From assembly GCF_014334135.1 (NCBI RefSeq), contig NZ_CP060497.1, positions 372,001 through 436,000 on the forward strand: 64,000 nt of DNA. The letters are read 5' to 3'. Source of the DNA: Olivibacter sp. SDN3. Lineage in GTDB: Bacteria; Bacteroidota; Bacteroidia; Sphingobacteriales; Sphingobacteriaceae. Below, piece by piece: positions 1 through 9,317 of this stretch. The number at the start of each line of letters is the position of its first letter. Positions within the stretch are counted from its first letter, which is position 1. The position numbers and the translations under genes were made by a program. The notes beneath the pieces were generated by a model. It was given only the letters and a program-made list of their open reading frames with translations, had not been told where the DNA came from and searched no databases.

Positions 1-367
1 ATAAGAATAAATGCATTTTTTGAATAGCTGTCAAAATTCAGTTATCACGCTATTCGGTTAAACTTTTGTTAACACCCGATATCCACATCTTTTTAGTGAA
101 ATAGCAGGTCAACTTGCCAATAAAATTTCCGCAAAGTTAAAAATATAAACGTAATTATAGTTTTAATAGTATATTTGTTTCAGCTTTTTTTGGTAAATGG
201 GATTCATTGATTAAATAAAGCCTATCATTCAACATTCAGTCGCAATTTCTATTTCTTTTCGAAATGCTAGATAGATCACGCTAACGGAAATACTGCCTTG
301 ACAATGGTTTTATAACACCAATACGATATTGGCAACTAAACGAACCCAAAAAACAAACCAGACTCTC
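1..367. other. Intergenic leader before rlmH
   Basis: No convincing gene is visible. Two promoter-like -7 elements of the Bacteroidota type (TAnnTTTG) occur: TATATTTG at 170-177 reading rightwards, possibly serving rlmH, and the complement of TAACTTTG at 132-139 reading leftwards, which could serve a divergent gene outside the window. Neither has a clear TTTG at the -33 position, so both are weak calls. Confidence 0.35.
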
Positions 368-841
368 ATGAAAATAACACTCCTTTGTGTAGGAAAAACA
401 GACGAAGCCTATCTCAGTACTGGTATAGAAAAATATGTTAAAAGACTCAAACACTACATTAACTTCCATTTTGCTATTATCCCTGATGTAAAAAACACGA
501 AAGGCCTAACAAAAGACCAACAGAAACTTAAAGAGGCAAAAATGATTGTCAAACACATTCAGCCGACGGATACGCTTATCCTTCTAGATGAACAAGGGAA
601 AAGTTTCCGTTCAACAGAATTTGCTCAGTTTCTTGACAAAAAAATGATAAATAGCACTCAAAATTTAGTTTTTGTTATAGGAGGGCCTTATGGTTTTGAC
701 ACATTATTAAATCAGTACACTACACAGAAGCTTTCCCTCTCGAAAATGACTTTTTCCCATCAAATGGTTCGGCTATTTTTTATTGAGCAGCTATATAGAG
801 CCCTGAGTATTCTAAAAGGCGAACCTTATCATCATGAATAA
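368..841 (+). CDS. rlmH: 23S rRNA (pseudouridine1915-N3)-methyltransferase RlmH
   Basis: RlmH methylates pseudouridine 1915 in helix 69 of 23S rRNA, using S-adenosylmethionine, in the cytoplasm on assembled ribosomes. The 157-residue product has the usual family length. The SPOUT knot is recognisable: a glycine-rich SAM loop IGGPYGF at residues 104-110 and the conserved C-terminus YRALSILKGEPYHHE at 143-157. An upstream in-frame TTG at 329 would add 13 residues, but the ATG at 368 begins exactly where the family begins (MKITLLCVGK), so it is preferred. It is transcribed alone or with the small membrane peptide that follows about 100 bases later. Confidence 0.96.
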   Translation: MKITLLCVGKTDEAYLSTGIEKYVKRLKHYINFHFAIIPDVKNTKGLTKDQQKLKEAKMIVKHIQPTDTLILLDEQGKSFRSTEFAQFLDKKMINSTQNLVFVIGGPYGFDTLLNQYTTQKLSLSKMTFSHQMVRLFFIEQLYRALSILKGEPYHHE

Positions 842-942
842 TAGCTATCCCTTTTATGGAATTTCAATAAAATTGCATCAAACAAATAGACGTGTTAACT
901 CTTTTTTTATAAGAAAGCTTTTTTTAACTTAGGAGAACAAGG

Positions 943-1068
943 ATGAAATTACCAAGCACAAGAAAGTACCGCTTCAAGGGAGCAAATACCAGTAAAGAAA
1001 GTCAAAATTTATGGCTTATGATTGTTATTGGCATAATATTCGTCGCGATTATAATCTTTTTTTTATGA
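943..1068 (+). CDS. Small single-pass membrane peptide (41 aa)
   Basis: A 41-codon reading frame with an unusually good Shine-Dalgarno sequence (AGGAGA at 931-936, seven bases before the ATG), rare for this phylum. The N-terminal half is basic and polar (KLPSTRKYRFKG at 2-13); residues 24-41 form one hydrophobic segment (LWLMIVIGIIFVAIIIFFL) running to the C-terminus, so the peptide should sit in the inner membrane with a cytoplasmic basic tail. I do not recognise a family. It lies about 100 bases behind rlmH on the same strand and may be co-transcribed. Confidence 0.6.
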   Translation: MKLPSTRKYRFKGANTSKESQNLWLMIVIGIIFVAIIIFFL

Positions 1069-1072
1069 AGAA

Positions 1073-1097
1073 CGCTTAGCCTAACTTTGGTTAAGCG
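1073..1097. terminator. Possible hairpin between convergent genes
   Basis: Nine-base stem CGCTTAGCC (1073-1081) with GGTTAAGCG (1089-1097), one G-T pair and a 7-base loop, between the rightward small membrane peptide and the leftward DUF5606 gene. There is no T-run on either side, so an intrinsic terminator is only possible, not certain. Confidence 0.35.
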
Positions 1098-1144
1098 CCT
1101 TCAAAACAAGCATACCCGGCGATTTTCCCAAGTACCGATAAAAC

Positions 1145-1567
1145 TTAGGTTTCTTTTGTTTCTTCGCCAATAGGTGTAGGAGCGGCCTCTTCAAATAAAG
1201 GAAATCCTTTTAAAATTCCGTACCAACTGATAATTTTTTTAATATCAGAGGTATAAACGCGTTCTTCATCATGCGCTGGTGCTACTTCTCTAAAAAACGC
1301 TCGCAGCCTTTCTCCCTTATCCTTTTTAACGTCTGGCAGGGATGAAACTGCCTTCATTTTTTCTAGTATATCCAAAAGCCTAATATCACCATCGTCACCA
1401 AAAATCGTAATATCTTCCAACGAGGCCATTTTAGCGGTCGATATATTGACAACAGTCTTTATTTTCTTTTCATCAAGGCTTTCTAAAATAAATCCCGATT
1501 TATTTTGTCCAACCAATTTAAACAATCCCGGTTTTCCTGTAACGGACACTATTCCTCTTAAATTCAT
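1145..1567 (-). CDS. DUF5606 family protein
   Basis: A 140-residue cytoplasmic protein of a family conserved across Bacteroidota and of unknown function. The N-terminus MNLRGIVSVTGKPGLFKL and the SxKMASLEDITIFGDDGDIRL-like stretch at about residues 44-64 are typical. The C-terminal region (about 90-130) is charged and helical and includes YTSDIKKIISWYGIL. The last dozen residues are acidic and low-complexity. It sits 26 bases downstream of a cyclophilin gene on the same strand, so the two probably form an operon. Nothing in the sequence points to a specific biochemical role. Confidence 0.85.
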   Translation of the reverse strand: MNLRGIVSVTGKPGLFKLVGQNKSGFILESLDEKKIKTVVNISTAKMASLEDITIFGDDGDIRLLDILEKMKAVSSLPDVKKDKGERLRAFFREVAPAHDEERVYTSDIKKIISWYGILKGFPLFEEAAPTPIGEETKET

Positions 1568-1593
1568 TGACGCTCTACTATAATGGATGTTAA

Positions 1594-2031
1594 TTATTCT
1601 TCTACAATCTCTATACTCAGAATCTTATCGCCCTGCTTGATGTTGTCAATTACTTCTAGGTTTTCAACAACTTTGCCGAAGCAGGTATGATGTCGGTCAA
1701 GGTGGGCAGTATTGTTACGGCTATGGCAAATAAAAAATTGTGATCCTCCTGTATTCCTGCCTCTATGAGCCATCGATAGCACGCCTCGGTCATGATACTG
1801 ATTATCTCCATCTAATTCACAATCAATAGCGTAGCCAGGTCCACCAGCACCGGTACCCGTGGGATCTCCTCCCTGTATTACAAAATCAGGTATAACACGA
1901 TGAAACACCGTACCATTGTAAAAACCCGATTTTGAAAGTTTTATAAAATTAGCGACGTGCCCAGGTGTATCCTTATCATAAAACTGCACGGTCATATCAC
2001 CCTTTTCTGTTTTTATAACTGCTTTGCTCAT
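1594..2031 (-). CDS. Peptidyl-prolyl cis-trans isomerase, cyclophilin type
   Basis: A cyclophilin that catalyses cis-trans isomerisation of X-Pro bonds, aiding protein folding. The 145-residue single-domain product lacks a signal peptide, so it is cytoplasmic. Diagnostic motifs are FHRVIPDFVIQGGDPTGTG (catalytic Arg in FHR, about residues 43-61) and MAHRGRNTGGSQFFI (about 87-101). The start is chosen at MSKAVIKTEKGD; another ATG two codons upstream (2037) is equally possible. The DUF5606 gene follows after 26 bases. Confidence 0.95.
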   Translation of the reverse strand: MSKAVIKTEKGDMTVQFYDKDTPGHVANFIKLSKSGFYNGTVFHRVIPDFVIQGGDPTGTGAGGPGYAIDCELDGDNQYHDRGVLSMAHRGRNTGGSQFFICHSRNNTAHLDRHHTCFGKVVENLEVIDNIKQGDKILSIEIVEE

Positions 2032-2313
2032 AATCATTCAAATTAATCGGCAAAGGTAATCATTTGGTTTTTGTTTTAAAACGAAAAGTGATAATGCTAC
2101 AGGCAACGCGTTTAACATGCGATTTGTGAAGCCCTTCCGTTTTGCTTGAATATGAATACTGCATGAGCTAGCTGCAATTGCATTGGGAGACATTATCGCA
2201 TCATCTGCTAGGTACAGCAACGAGTTTTATTCACTTGTGCCGCTTTTAGAGGTGTTCATGAGCTTGCTTCGCTCGGTTTGCGTCTTTTTGCGGGAAAAAA
2301 GAAAAGGGGGCCC

Positions 2314-4353
2314 CTAGTCGTAAAATTTCCAGCTCAATCCAAACCTAAGGCTAGCTGGAGCCATTGGGTAGCGCCTCACCGTATAATAGCCTTTTGAGAA
2401 GAGCCCTTGATTGGCATAATCATAACGCAGAAAAAAATTTGTTCGTTTCAAAGTCGCTGTAACCCAAACATCTACTATCGGATAGGTCGAGAACTCAATA
2501 GGCTGAACGTCTGTTCCATCATAATATGGCAAATAAAACTGACCTATGTTAATTGCGTAAGACGGCGCCACAAAAGGCGTATTAAACCTCACATCGAAGC
2601 CTGCATTTAAGTTGATCACCTTTACCACGTTTGTGTTATAATAGAAACTATGCCAGGTATAGAGCTCCGGAGTTAATAAAACATTGTTAAAATCTGACTT
2701 TTGATAAACTACGTAGTTGTCAAAATGCCATTTCCCGAAAAACGTAAAATCTTTCCCTAATGTAAATTTAAGCACATTTATCGGACTTTCCAGCTGAGCG
2801 GCCTCGATCTGCCTAAAAAGGTTGGGGTCATAGTTTTCGTTATCGATCTCCTTAAAATAAGTGTAATTATTTACCAGAAAATATTCCGCTTTCGCTGAAA
2901 ATCTAAATCGGGGGTTTTCGTAAGTTGCAGATAAATTAGTAGTTTTTATTTTACTTAACTCGTTATCCCACTTATGATACGTGTAGTTCACAGACTCATA
3001 GACATGCTCAGGTGTCTGGTTTTGAAAATAGCCAGCTAACACCAATCGTCCAACAGTATTGCTATACAGTACATTCGCTTGAGCACCATAGTGGAAATCA
3101 CCAAAATTCCTACCAACAATAATTTGCTTTAAATCACCCAATATATCTACTCGATCACTAAACCTATAACGCAAACCTCCTTTTAAAGTGATGTTTTGAA
3201 AAGACATGTCAGTAGCCGTTTCACTATCATTTAATCCTAATGTATCCCGTCCCTGCTTGAAGAAAAAGAGGTCATGCTGTATGCCTACATCTAATTTAAC
3301 TTCATTTTTTATTAAAGAGTTCGACTTTCCTCTCAAAGAGAAACTATAGGTGAAATCGTTGGAAATAGTCGTTAGAACACTAGAATCGCGAGTAAGAGAA
3401 GATTCACTAAATGGGAAAGCGCCATTAGCATCCTCTTCATTTTTATAAAATTTGAATTTTTGACGATTTAACTTTAAACTATGTGCTACCGCAATCGTTG
3501 GAAGTATCTGCTGCTCTTGGGTTCCTCTATTGAGTGTATCTAATCGACCAATAAACATGCTTTGTCTTAAAAAGAAAGAATGATCTGTCCAGGTATTGCG
3601 AGGTCGTTCTTCCCGTTGTTGGCGTAATCGAACTTGTTGAGCTTCTGGATTTGGATTTTCGGGCGGATTTATAAATAAATCATCCTGAACAACCGAACCA
3701 TTTTCTGTCGCAATAAGCGTATTAAACACTAAATTAGAAACCAAATTATATCGGTTGTTTGGTGACTCATACCACGTATATACAGCTGGTTGTATGTCAT
3801 TATACCGCTGATTTTGGTAAAAACCTCTAGCTAAGGAGGCATCAAAATTAGCTCCAAAACTCCAATTAGGTTTAATATTCTGGCCAATTTTTGCACTAAA
3901 TACCTGATCACCGGTCACGAAATATAATTCAGAATAGGGCGCTCTGGCTCGATAATATCTAACTGAATCAGGTTTTAAAAGGTATCGTTCCATTGCTCTG
4001 AAACCAGTCCTAAACCCTATATCCGTAGAAGGATTGAATAACAAATCTCGCGTAGCCAACCCGTAGTTTCCATTATTAATACTCGGGTTACGGGGCTGAT
4101 TCTGTGGATTATAGTATTGAAAACCTTTAAGCGTCGTATCAATAGGCACTGTAAATGTCCCCTGCTTTAGAAGGTCGAGTGTAGTATAACGGATATAAGA
4201 TGCGTTATAGATAATAGAGTCCTGCTGCGCTTCTTCTGCCTGTCGTAAAGAATCCAAATCAGCTCCCCATTCTTCCTCCTCCTGTCCGAATGAGGAAGTA
4301 CTAATAGCGCATAAAAATAAAAGCACCAAAAGGTTTCGCAACTGCTTGATCAT
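2314..4353 (-). CDS. Putative outer-membrane porin (PF14121-like)
   Basis: A 679-residue secreted beta-strand-rich protein matching the Bacteroidota 'putative porin' family. Residues 1-23 are a signal peptide ending in SSFGQ. An acidic segment (EEEEWGADLDSLRQAEE) follows, then long alternating aromatic/polar strands through to a C-terminal ASLRFGLSWKFYD, typical of an outer-membrane barrel ending in an aromatic residue. Its ATG overlaps the stop codon of the nucleoside phosphorylase gene (TAATG), implying translational coupling. The lpxK-PNP-porin order suggests envelope maintenance. The transported substrate is unknown. Confidence 0.82.
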   Translation of the reverse strand: MIKQLRNLLVLLFLCAISTSSFGQEEEEWGADLDSLRQAEEAQQDSIIYNASYIRYTTLDLLKQGTFTVPIDTTLKGFQYYNPQNQPRNPSINNGNYGLATRDLLFNPSTDIGFRTGFRAMERYLLKPDSVRYYRARAPYSELYFVTGDQVFSAKIGQNIKPNWSFGANFDASLARGFYQNQRYNDIQPAVYTWYESPNNRYNLVSNLVFNTLIATENGSVVQDDLFINPPENPNPEAQQVRLRQQREERPRNTWTDHSFFLRQSMFIGRLDTLNRGTQEQQILPTIAVAHSLKLNRQKFKFYKNEEDANGAFPFSESSLTRDSSVLTTISNDFTYSFSLRGKSNSLIKNEVKLDVGIQHDLFFFKQGRDTLGLNDSETATDMSFQNITLKGGLRYRFSDRVDILGDLKQIIVGRNFGDFHYGAQANVLYSNTVGRLVLAGYFQNQTPEHVYESVNYTYHKWDNELSKIKTTNLSATYENPRFRFSAKAEYFLVNNYTYFKEIDNENYDPNLFRQIEAAQLESPINVLKFTLGKDFTFFGKWHFDNYVVYQKSDFNNVLLTPELYTWHSFYYNTNVVKVINLNAGFDVRFNTPFVAPSYAINIGQFYLPYYDGTDVQPIEFSTYPIVDVWVTATLKRTNFFLRYDYANQGLFSKGYYTVRRYPMAPASLRFGLSWKFYD

Positions 4354-5168
4354 TACGGCAAAGCTATTAATTCTTTTAGAATAACGGTCATCTTTGGTTC
4401 TGCGGCTCTGGCTACGGAAATAATGTCGGCTATTGCAACAGGTTCTAAATCTTCATGAAAACCTTCGTCTGTTACTACTGAAACCGCAAAAACCGACAGT
4501 CCCATATGATTAGCGACGATCACTTCCGGAACTGTACTCATTCCAACTACGTCTCCACCTATAATTCGCATATATTTATATTCTGCTCTAGTTTCTAAGT
4601 TCGGGCCAGGCGCCGAAACATAAACGCCACTGTGGGCAACAATGTTATGTTCTTGAGCAATTTTTACTGCCTGTTCGATCATTTTGCTATCGTATGGCCT
4701 ACTCATATCCGGAAACCGTGGCCCCAATTCTTCATCGTTCGCTCCCCTTAGTGGATTATCTGGTAACAGGTTAATATGATCATCAATAAATAACAGGTCA
4801 CCCTTTTTGACCGCAGGATTTAATGATCCTGAAGCATTTGACACAAACAGTTTCTCGATGCCTAAAAGCTTTAATACGCGAACGGGAAACGTAATTTCCT
4901 GCATGCTATACCCTTCATAATAATGTAACCTTCCCTGCATAGCTACAACTGGCTTCCCATTAAGTAAACCAAAAATTAATTTTCCCGAATGAAACTCCAG
5001 CGTTGAAACAGGAAAGTTCGGTATATGAGAATACATCAATTGATGCGCAACCTCTATATCACTAACCAATCCTCCCAAGCCGGTTCCTAAAATAATACCA
5101 ACGGTAGGTTTAAACCCACCTATCTTTTGCTGAATAAAGTTTACTGTTTCAGTCAAAGTTCCGTACAT
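4353..5168 (-). CDS. punA: Purine nucleoside phosphorylase
   Basis: A cytoplasmic enzyme that splits purine nucleosides with phosphate to free base and (deoxy)ribose-1-phosphate in purine salvage. The 271 residues match the trimeric PNP/MTAP family. Visible are the phosphate-binding loop GTGLGG (28-33), the VSNASGSLNP segment (about 109-118), SAPGPNLETRAEYK (about 185-198) and the GGDVVGMSTVPE nucleoside-binding motif. It is the middle gene of a minus-strand operon: 21 bases after lpxK and overlapping the porin start by one base. The gene name is by function; punA/deoD naming varies. Confidence 0.94.
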   Translation of the reverse strand: MYGTLTETVNFIQQKIGGFKPTVGIILGTGLGGLVSDIEVAHQLMYSHIPNFPVSTLEFHSGKLIFGLLNGKPVVAMQGRLHYYEGYSMQEITFPVRVLKLLGIEKLFVSNASGSLNPAVKKGDLLFIDDHINLLPDNPLRGANDEELGPRFPDMSRPYDSKMIEQAVKIAQEHNIVAHSGVYVSAPGPNLETRAEYKYMRIIGGDVVGMSTVPEVIVANHMGLSVFAVSVVTDEGFHEDLEPVAIADIISVARAAEPKMTVILKELIALP

Positions 5169-5189
5169 ACTTAATATGATATATTTATT

Positions 5190-6233
5190 TTATTCATTAC
5201 CTATGTTGGCTATATAATTCATTACCGATTTATCAAACGACTCTTGACTATGAAAAGCTACCTCCACAGGGAGGTAATAAATAGGAATATTCGACAATAA
5301 GGTTATCAACTTAGGATCCAGCAATCTCATGGCATCTTTTTCAGTGGTAACTATAATCGTCTGTTCATCGCAATCAGCCGCCTTTCGAGTCACATACACA
5401 ATATCTTTTTTTGTAAACCGATAGTGATCTGGATAGACATGAGTTTGTACAACTTCTCCTTTTGATTGTAAATACGCTATAAAAGGGGTTGGGTTAGCAA
5501 TACCTGTAAGGACCGTCATTCGTGGTTTCAAATCGAGCAACTCCGTTGCGTTATTATCTAGCAAGCCTATAAGTTGCCCATATACCAAATACGAAAAATA
5601 TATGGGCTTATACTTTTCTAATCTCAACATATTTATTGCGCTTTGCTTATCCTCTACTGTCAATTTTTCTGGACTTTTCGTTATTACAATAATATCAGCA
5701 TTATTCCTCCTAGAAAAAAGATCCCTATAATTTCCTGCTGGCAATAACAACTTATGGTTATAAAGGCTAGGATAGTCAAACAATAAAATACTTATTCCCG
5801 GCTTCAAACTCCTGTGTTGATAAGCATCGTCTAACAATACAACCTGGTGATTCTTCAATAATTCTTTTACACCATCCACCCTGTTTTCGCAAACAGCTAC
5901 CGTAAGCTGCGGGAATTTTCGCTTGAATTGTAATGGTTCATCTCCAACATTAGCTGCTAGACTTTCTATATCAACAAGAAAAAAACCCTTTGTACGCCTC
6001 CCGTAACCTCTACTTAATGTAGCTACATGATATTTTTTAGACAACAAACGGATGAGATATTCCGTCATTGGACTCTTACCTGCTCCCCCCACTATCAGGT
6101 TACCTATAACGATCACCTTCCCGTCAAAAAAAACGCTCTTAAAGCCCCCTTTATCATACAGATAATGCCTAATAGATAAGACAATTCCGTAGAGAAAAGA
6201 CAAAGGTAAAAGCAAGAGTCGCAGTAATTTCAT
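5190..6233 (-). CDS. lpxK: Tetraacyldisaccharide 4'-kinase
   Basis: LpxK phosphorylates the 4' position of the lipid A disaccharide precursor at the inner membrane, with ATP. The N-terminus has one membrane segment (about residues 4-20), then a P-loop GNLIVGGAGKSP at 44-55, and the family motif LLDDAYQHRSL further on. The longer open frame begins at 6269, but a leftward promoter core (TACCTTTG, complement of 6254-6261) lies inside that extension, and the family starts with the membrane helix, so the ATG at 6233 (MKLLRLLL) is chosen, giving 347 residues. First gene of the lpxK-PNP-porin operon. Confidence 0.95.
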   Translation of the reverse strand: MKLLRLLLLPLSFLYGIVLSIRHYLYDKGGFKSVFFDGKVIVIGNLIVGGAGKSPMTEYLIRLLSKKYHVATLSRGYGRRTKGFFLVDIESLAANVGDEPLQFKRKFPQLTVAVCENRVDGVKELLKNHQVVLLDDAYQHRSLKPGISILLFDYPSLYNHKLLLPAGNYRDLFSRRNNADIIVITKSPEKLTVEDKQSAINMLRLEKYKPIYFSYLVYGQLIGLLDNNATELLDLKPRMTVLTGIANPTPFIAYLQSKGEVVQTHVYPDHYRFTKKDIVYVTRKAADCDEQTIIVTTEKDAMRLLDPKLITLLSNIPIYYLPVEVAFHSQESFDKSVMNYIANIGNE

Positions 6234-6253
6234 TCGAATTCTAGTCAAGGTAA

Positions 6254-6261
6254 CAAAGGTA
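6254..6261 (-). promoter_or_regulatory. Promoter -7 element for lpxK operon
   Basis: The minus strand reads TACCTTTG, a perfect TAnnTTTG core, about 20 bases before the chosen lpxK start. No good -33 TTTG is seen at the normal distance, so confidence is moderate. Confidence 0.5.
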
Positions 6262-6291
6262 CTAAACATACTGTTAAAATACCTGTTTCAA

Positions 6292-6322
6292 TTGCACAGC
6301 TATCTATGTTTTGGTAACTTTG
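6292..6322 (+). promoter_or_regulatory. Promoter for pruA
   Basis: TTG at 6292-6294 and TAACTTTG at 6315-6322, separated by 20 bases, match the primary sigma-factor promoter of Bacteroidota (TTTG/TTG - N19-21 - TAnnTTTG). Transcription would begin near 6329, about 25 bases before the pruA ATG. Confidence 0.7.
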
Positions 6323-6353
6323 TTGCATATTTTTTAAAAACAAATTTTATACT

Positions 6354-7988
6354 ATGTTAAAAGGATTTTTTAATGTCCCGACTCCCATAAACGAACCCGT
6401 TTATTCTTATGCTCCTGGAAGCAAAGAGCGCGCATTGTTACAACAAGCACTACAATCTGCCAGTGCACAGGAATTAGATATCCCAATGTACATCGGAGGA
6501 GAAGAGATCCGAACCGGCAATAAAGGTGAAATACACCCCCCCCACAATCATAAACATCTTCTAGCTTATTACCACAAAGGTGAAAAACAGCATGTTGAAG
6601 CAGCTATTAAGGCAGCTCTAGACGCTAAGAATAATTGGGAAAACCTCCCTTGGGAAGAGCGTGCAGCCATTTTTTTAAAAGCAGCGGATCTTATTGCCGG
6701 AAAATATAGATATAAATTAAATGCGGCCACAATGCTTGGACAATCAAAAAATGCATTCCAGGCAGAAATAGACTCGGCGTGTGAAATCGTTGATTTCTTA
6801 CGATTCAATGTAAAATACATGACGGAGATATATGCGCAGCAACCTCCCGTTTCTCCAAGCGGCGTTTGGAACAGGTTGGAGCAACGGCCTTTAGAAGGAT
6901 TTGTTTTTGCGCTTACACCCTTCAATTTTACCGCGATTGCCGGCAACTTACCAAGTTGCGTCGCGATGATGGGAAATGTGGTAGTTTGGAAACCGTCCAA
7001 TACACAAATCTATTCTGCCAATGTATTAATGGAAATATTCCGCGAAGCAGGGTTACCTGACGGCGTAATTAATCTAATCTATGTTTCAGGCCCGGATGCC
7101 GGTGAAGTAATATTCAACCACCCCGATTTTGCAGGTATTCATTTCACAGGTTCAACTGCTGTATTCCAAGATATCTGGAAAACGATAGGTAATAACATTC
7201 ATAAATATAAAAGCTATCCACGTATAGTGGGTGAAACTGGTGGTAAGGATTTTATATTGGTTCATCCCTCTGCAGATGTCAAGGTGGCCAACACAGCTAT
7301 TGTACGAGGAGCCTTTGAATTCCAAGGCCAAAAATGTTCGGCGGCTTCACGCGTTTACATTCCAAAGTCATTATGGCAACAATTAAAGGAGATGATGACC
7401 GAAGATATCCAGTCTTTCAAAATTGGCCCTACAGAAGATTTTAGCAATTTCATTAATGCAGTAATAGACGAAAAATCATTTGACAAGTTAGCCAAGGCGA
7501 TCGATCAAGCAAAAGCGGACGAGGATGCAGAGGTTATTATCGGCGGAAATTATGATAAAAGCAAAGGGTATTTTATACATCCAACTGTCATCTTAGCTAA
7601 AAAAGCTGATTATGTGACTATGACAGAAGAGTTATTTGGTCCTGTTCTAACCGTATATGTTTATGAGGATAACCAATGGGAGGAGACGTTAGAACTGGTA
7701 GATCGTACATCCATTTATGCATTAACAGGTGCTGTTATCGCTCAAGATAGGTATGCGATAGCACAAGCTACATCCTTTCTAAAAAATGCCGCTGGTAATT
7801 TTTATATAAACGACAAGTGTACAGGTGCAGTAGTGGGTCAGCAACCTTTCGGTGGGGCAAGAGGTTCAGGAACAAATGATAAAGCTGGTTCTATGATCAA
7901 CTTACTGCGATGGGTATCTCCTCGCACCATCAAAGAAACATTTAATGCAGCGACTGACTATCGATACCCTTTTCTAGAACAGGAATAG
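6354..7988 (+). CDS. pruA: L-glutamate gamma-semialdehyde (P5C) dehydrogenase
   Basis: Oxidises L-glutamate-gamma-semialdehyde (from pyrroline-5-carboxylate) to glutamate with NAD+, the second step of proline catabolism, in the cytoplasm. The 544-residue protein is an aldehyde dehydrogenase of the stand-alone P5CDH group. The nucleophile is Cys328 in FQGQKCSAASR, and the general-base glutamate is Glu294 in IVGETGGKD. The dinucleotide region (FTGSTAVFQDI) and the C-terminal substrate loop (GQQPFGGARGSGTNDKAG) are present. No proline dehydrogenase is adjacent, so the two steps are encoded apart. It has its own promoter and terminator. Confidence 0.96.
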   Translation: MLKGFFNVPTPINEPVYSYAPGSKERALLQQALQSASAQELDIPMYIGGEEIRTGNKGEIHPPHNHKHLLAYYHKGEKQHVEAAIKAALDAKNNWENLPWEERAAIFLKAADLIAGKYRYKLNAATMLGQSKNAFQAEIDSACEIVDFLRFNVKYMTEIYAQQPPVSPSGVWNRLEQRPLEGFVFALTPFNFTAIAGNLPSCVAMMGNVVVWKPSNTQIYSANVLMEIFREAGLPDGVINLIYVSGPDAGEVIFNHPDFAGIHFTGSTAVFQDIWKTIGNNIHKYKSYPRIVGETGGKDFILVHPSADVKVANTAIVRGAFEFQGQKCSAASRVYIPKSLWQQLKEMMTEDIQSFKIGPTEDFSNFINAVIDEKSFDKLAKAIDQAKADEDAEVIIGGNYDKSKGYFIHPTVILAKKADYVTMTEELFGPVLTVYVYEDNQWEETLELVDRTSIYALTGAVIAQDRYAIAQATSFLKNAAGNFYINDKCTGAVVGQQPFGGARGSGTNDKAGSMINLLRWVSPRTIKETFNAATDYRYPFLEQE

Positions 7989-8012
7989 AGAATCTATAAT
8001 ATACTTATGAAC

Positions 8013-8036
8013 AAGGGGGCTGTTGCCCCCTTTGTT
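8013..8036 (+). terminator. Rho-independent terminator after pruA
   Basis: Stem AAGGGGGC (8013-8020) / GCCCCCTT (8025-8032) with the loop TGTT, followed by TGTTTG. It begins 25 bases after the pruA stop and may also serve the facing porin gene. Confidence 0.8.
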
Positions 8037-8074
8037 TGCGTCATAGTCATATATACTACAATAGTATATTAATG

Positions 8075-9283
8075 CTATATTCCCAATTCTACTTGAAAAA
8101 CGCCTCCCCAACGGCTCGACGCTCCCTCTAAAGCATAAATTCCCTCTTTTGTATGATAATTCACGTTCAATTGAAGTTTAATTCGGTGTGCATGAAGGTA
8201 TTTCGTAAGCCCCAGTTCCACCACTTCTGTTTCCTGTTGTAAGGACCGTATGTTTCTTCCTGGTTCCAGCCACGAATAACGTCCGGCGATTTCATAGTTG
8301 TTCTTAAACAGGTAAGATAACTGTTGATTCAGACCCTGACCATTAAACACATATTGCATATCACCTTCTTCATTGTAGAGGAAGACATGATCTACATTCC
8401 TTTTAAGATATTCTATCTGATAGGCCCAACCGTTATATTTAAAAATAGCATCTGTAAAATAGGTCCCTAGCGTTACAGGTGAGTAAAGATAAAATCCAAT
8501 TTGACCACCACTTCTAGTAGTACCAACATTTCTACTATAACCACCACCTACCGCTAATTTCGGTCTTTCCTCTCTCATCAAGTCACCTTCTGAATAATCT
8601 CCATCGTCTTTAAAATCGCCAAATGGCAGAAATTCCAAGCGACCGGTATATGCCAGTCCTTCATCAGTATTATTTGCCACCCTTCCTTCCCCAGTGGTAA
8701 TAGCACCTTTTACATGATATACAGCGTCACCAATTAAGCCTTTATAATATGCTTTAACACCAAAATCACGGTCAATATTCATCGCCGCATTTACTATCGA
8801 ACGATCCGCGAACTGTAGCTGACCGGATGAATTAACGCGCTGTCTATTTCCTGGAAGCTTATTTAATCCAAATGCCACATAAAAATTCGGCGTGAAGTTG
8901 TAAAAGACAACAGCATCTCTTACTATGTTAGCTACGCCCGTATCATCAAAATCTTGATCGCCACGTGTAAACGCAAGTTGGATGGTGTAAGAAAATTTCG
9001 GCGAATATAAATAACCATCCACCCGCATGCGCAAACGTCTCACGCGTGCATCAAATTCCCGTATAGCTAGTCCATCACCTTCGGTAGTATATGCGCCCAA
9101 GCGATTCTGCATTCTAAACCGGAAATTCATATAGATAGTTGAATCCGCCGATTTAAACTGTAAACCTTTAAAGTTCTTTAGCGTCGCAAATTCGTCCCGT
9201 TCCCGCTGCCCGAAAGCCTTTTTTGTAAAAAGAAAAAAAAAGACTAAACAAACATAACCTATTAATCGTGTTGATTTCATCAT
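8075..9283 (-). CDS. Phosphate-selective porin O/P family outer-membrane protein
   Basis: A 402-residue outer-membrane barrel of the porin O/P type, expected to let phosphate or other anions through the outer membrane. Residues 1-25 form a signal peptide ending in KKAFGQ. Next comes the family's N-terminal strand pattern with FRFRMQNRLGAY and RVRRLRMRVDGYLYSPKFSYTIQLAF (split between about residues 53-110), then regularly alternating strands to the C-terminal GVFQVELGI. A monocistronic gene with a 26-bp palindrome 35 bases upstream. Anion preference cannot be read from sequence. Confidence 0.85.
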   Translation of the reverse strand: MMKSTRLIGYVCLVFFFLFTKKAFGQRERDEFATLKNFKGLQFKSADSTIYMNFRFRMQNRLGAYTTEGDGLAIREFDARVRRLRMRVDGYLYSPKFSYTIQLAFTRGDQDFDDTGVANIVRDAVVFYNFTPNFYVAFGLNKLPGNRQRVNSSGQLQFADRSIVNAAMNIDRDFGVKAYYKGLIGDAVYHVKGAITTGEGRVANNTDEGLAYTGRLEFLPFGDFKDDGDYSEGDLMREERPKLAVGGGYSRNVGTTRSGGQIGFYLYSPVTLGTYFTDAIFKYNGWAYQIEYLKRNVDHVFLYNEEGDMQYVFNGQGLNQQLSYLFKNNYEIAGRYSWLEPGRNIRSLQQETEVVELGLTKYLHAHRIKLQLNVNYHTKEGIYALEGASSRWGGVFQVELGI

Positions 9284-9317
9284 AAACTTAAATAACGGTT
9301 ACGAAAATATAGACAAT

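Noticed and set aside
2038-2220. 60-codon frame upstream of the cyclophilin gene
   Set aside because: No recognisable motif, no ribosome-binding site, and its composition looks non-coding; it is probably the cyclophilin upstream region.
6569-7000. 143-codon frame antisense to pruA
   Set aside because: Fully inside a certain gene on the other strand; a shadow frame.
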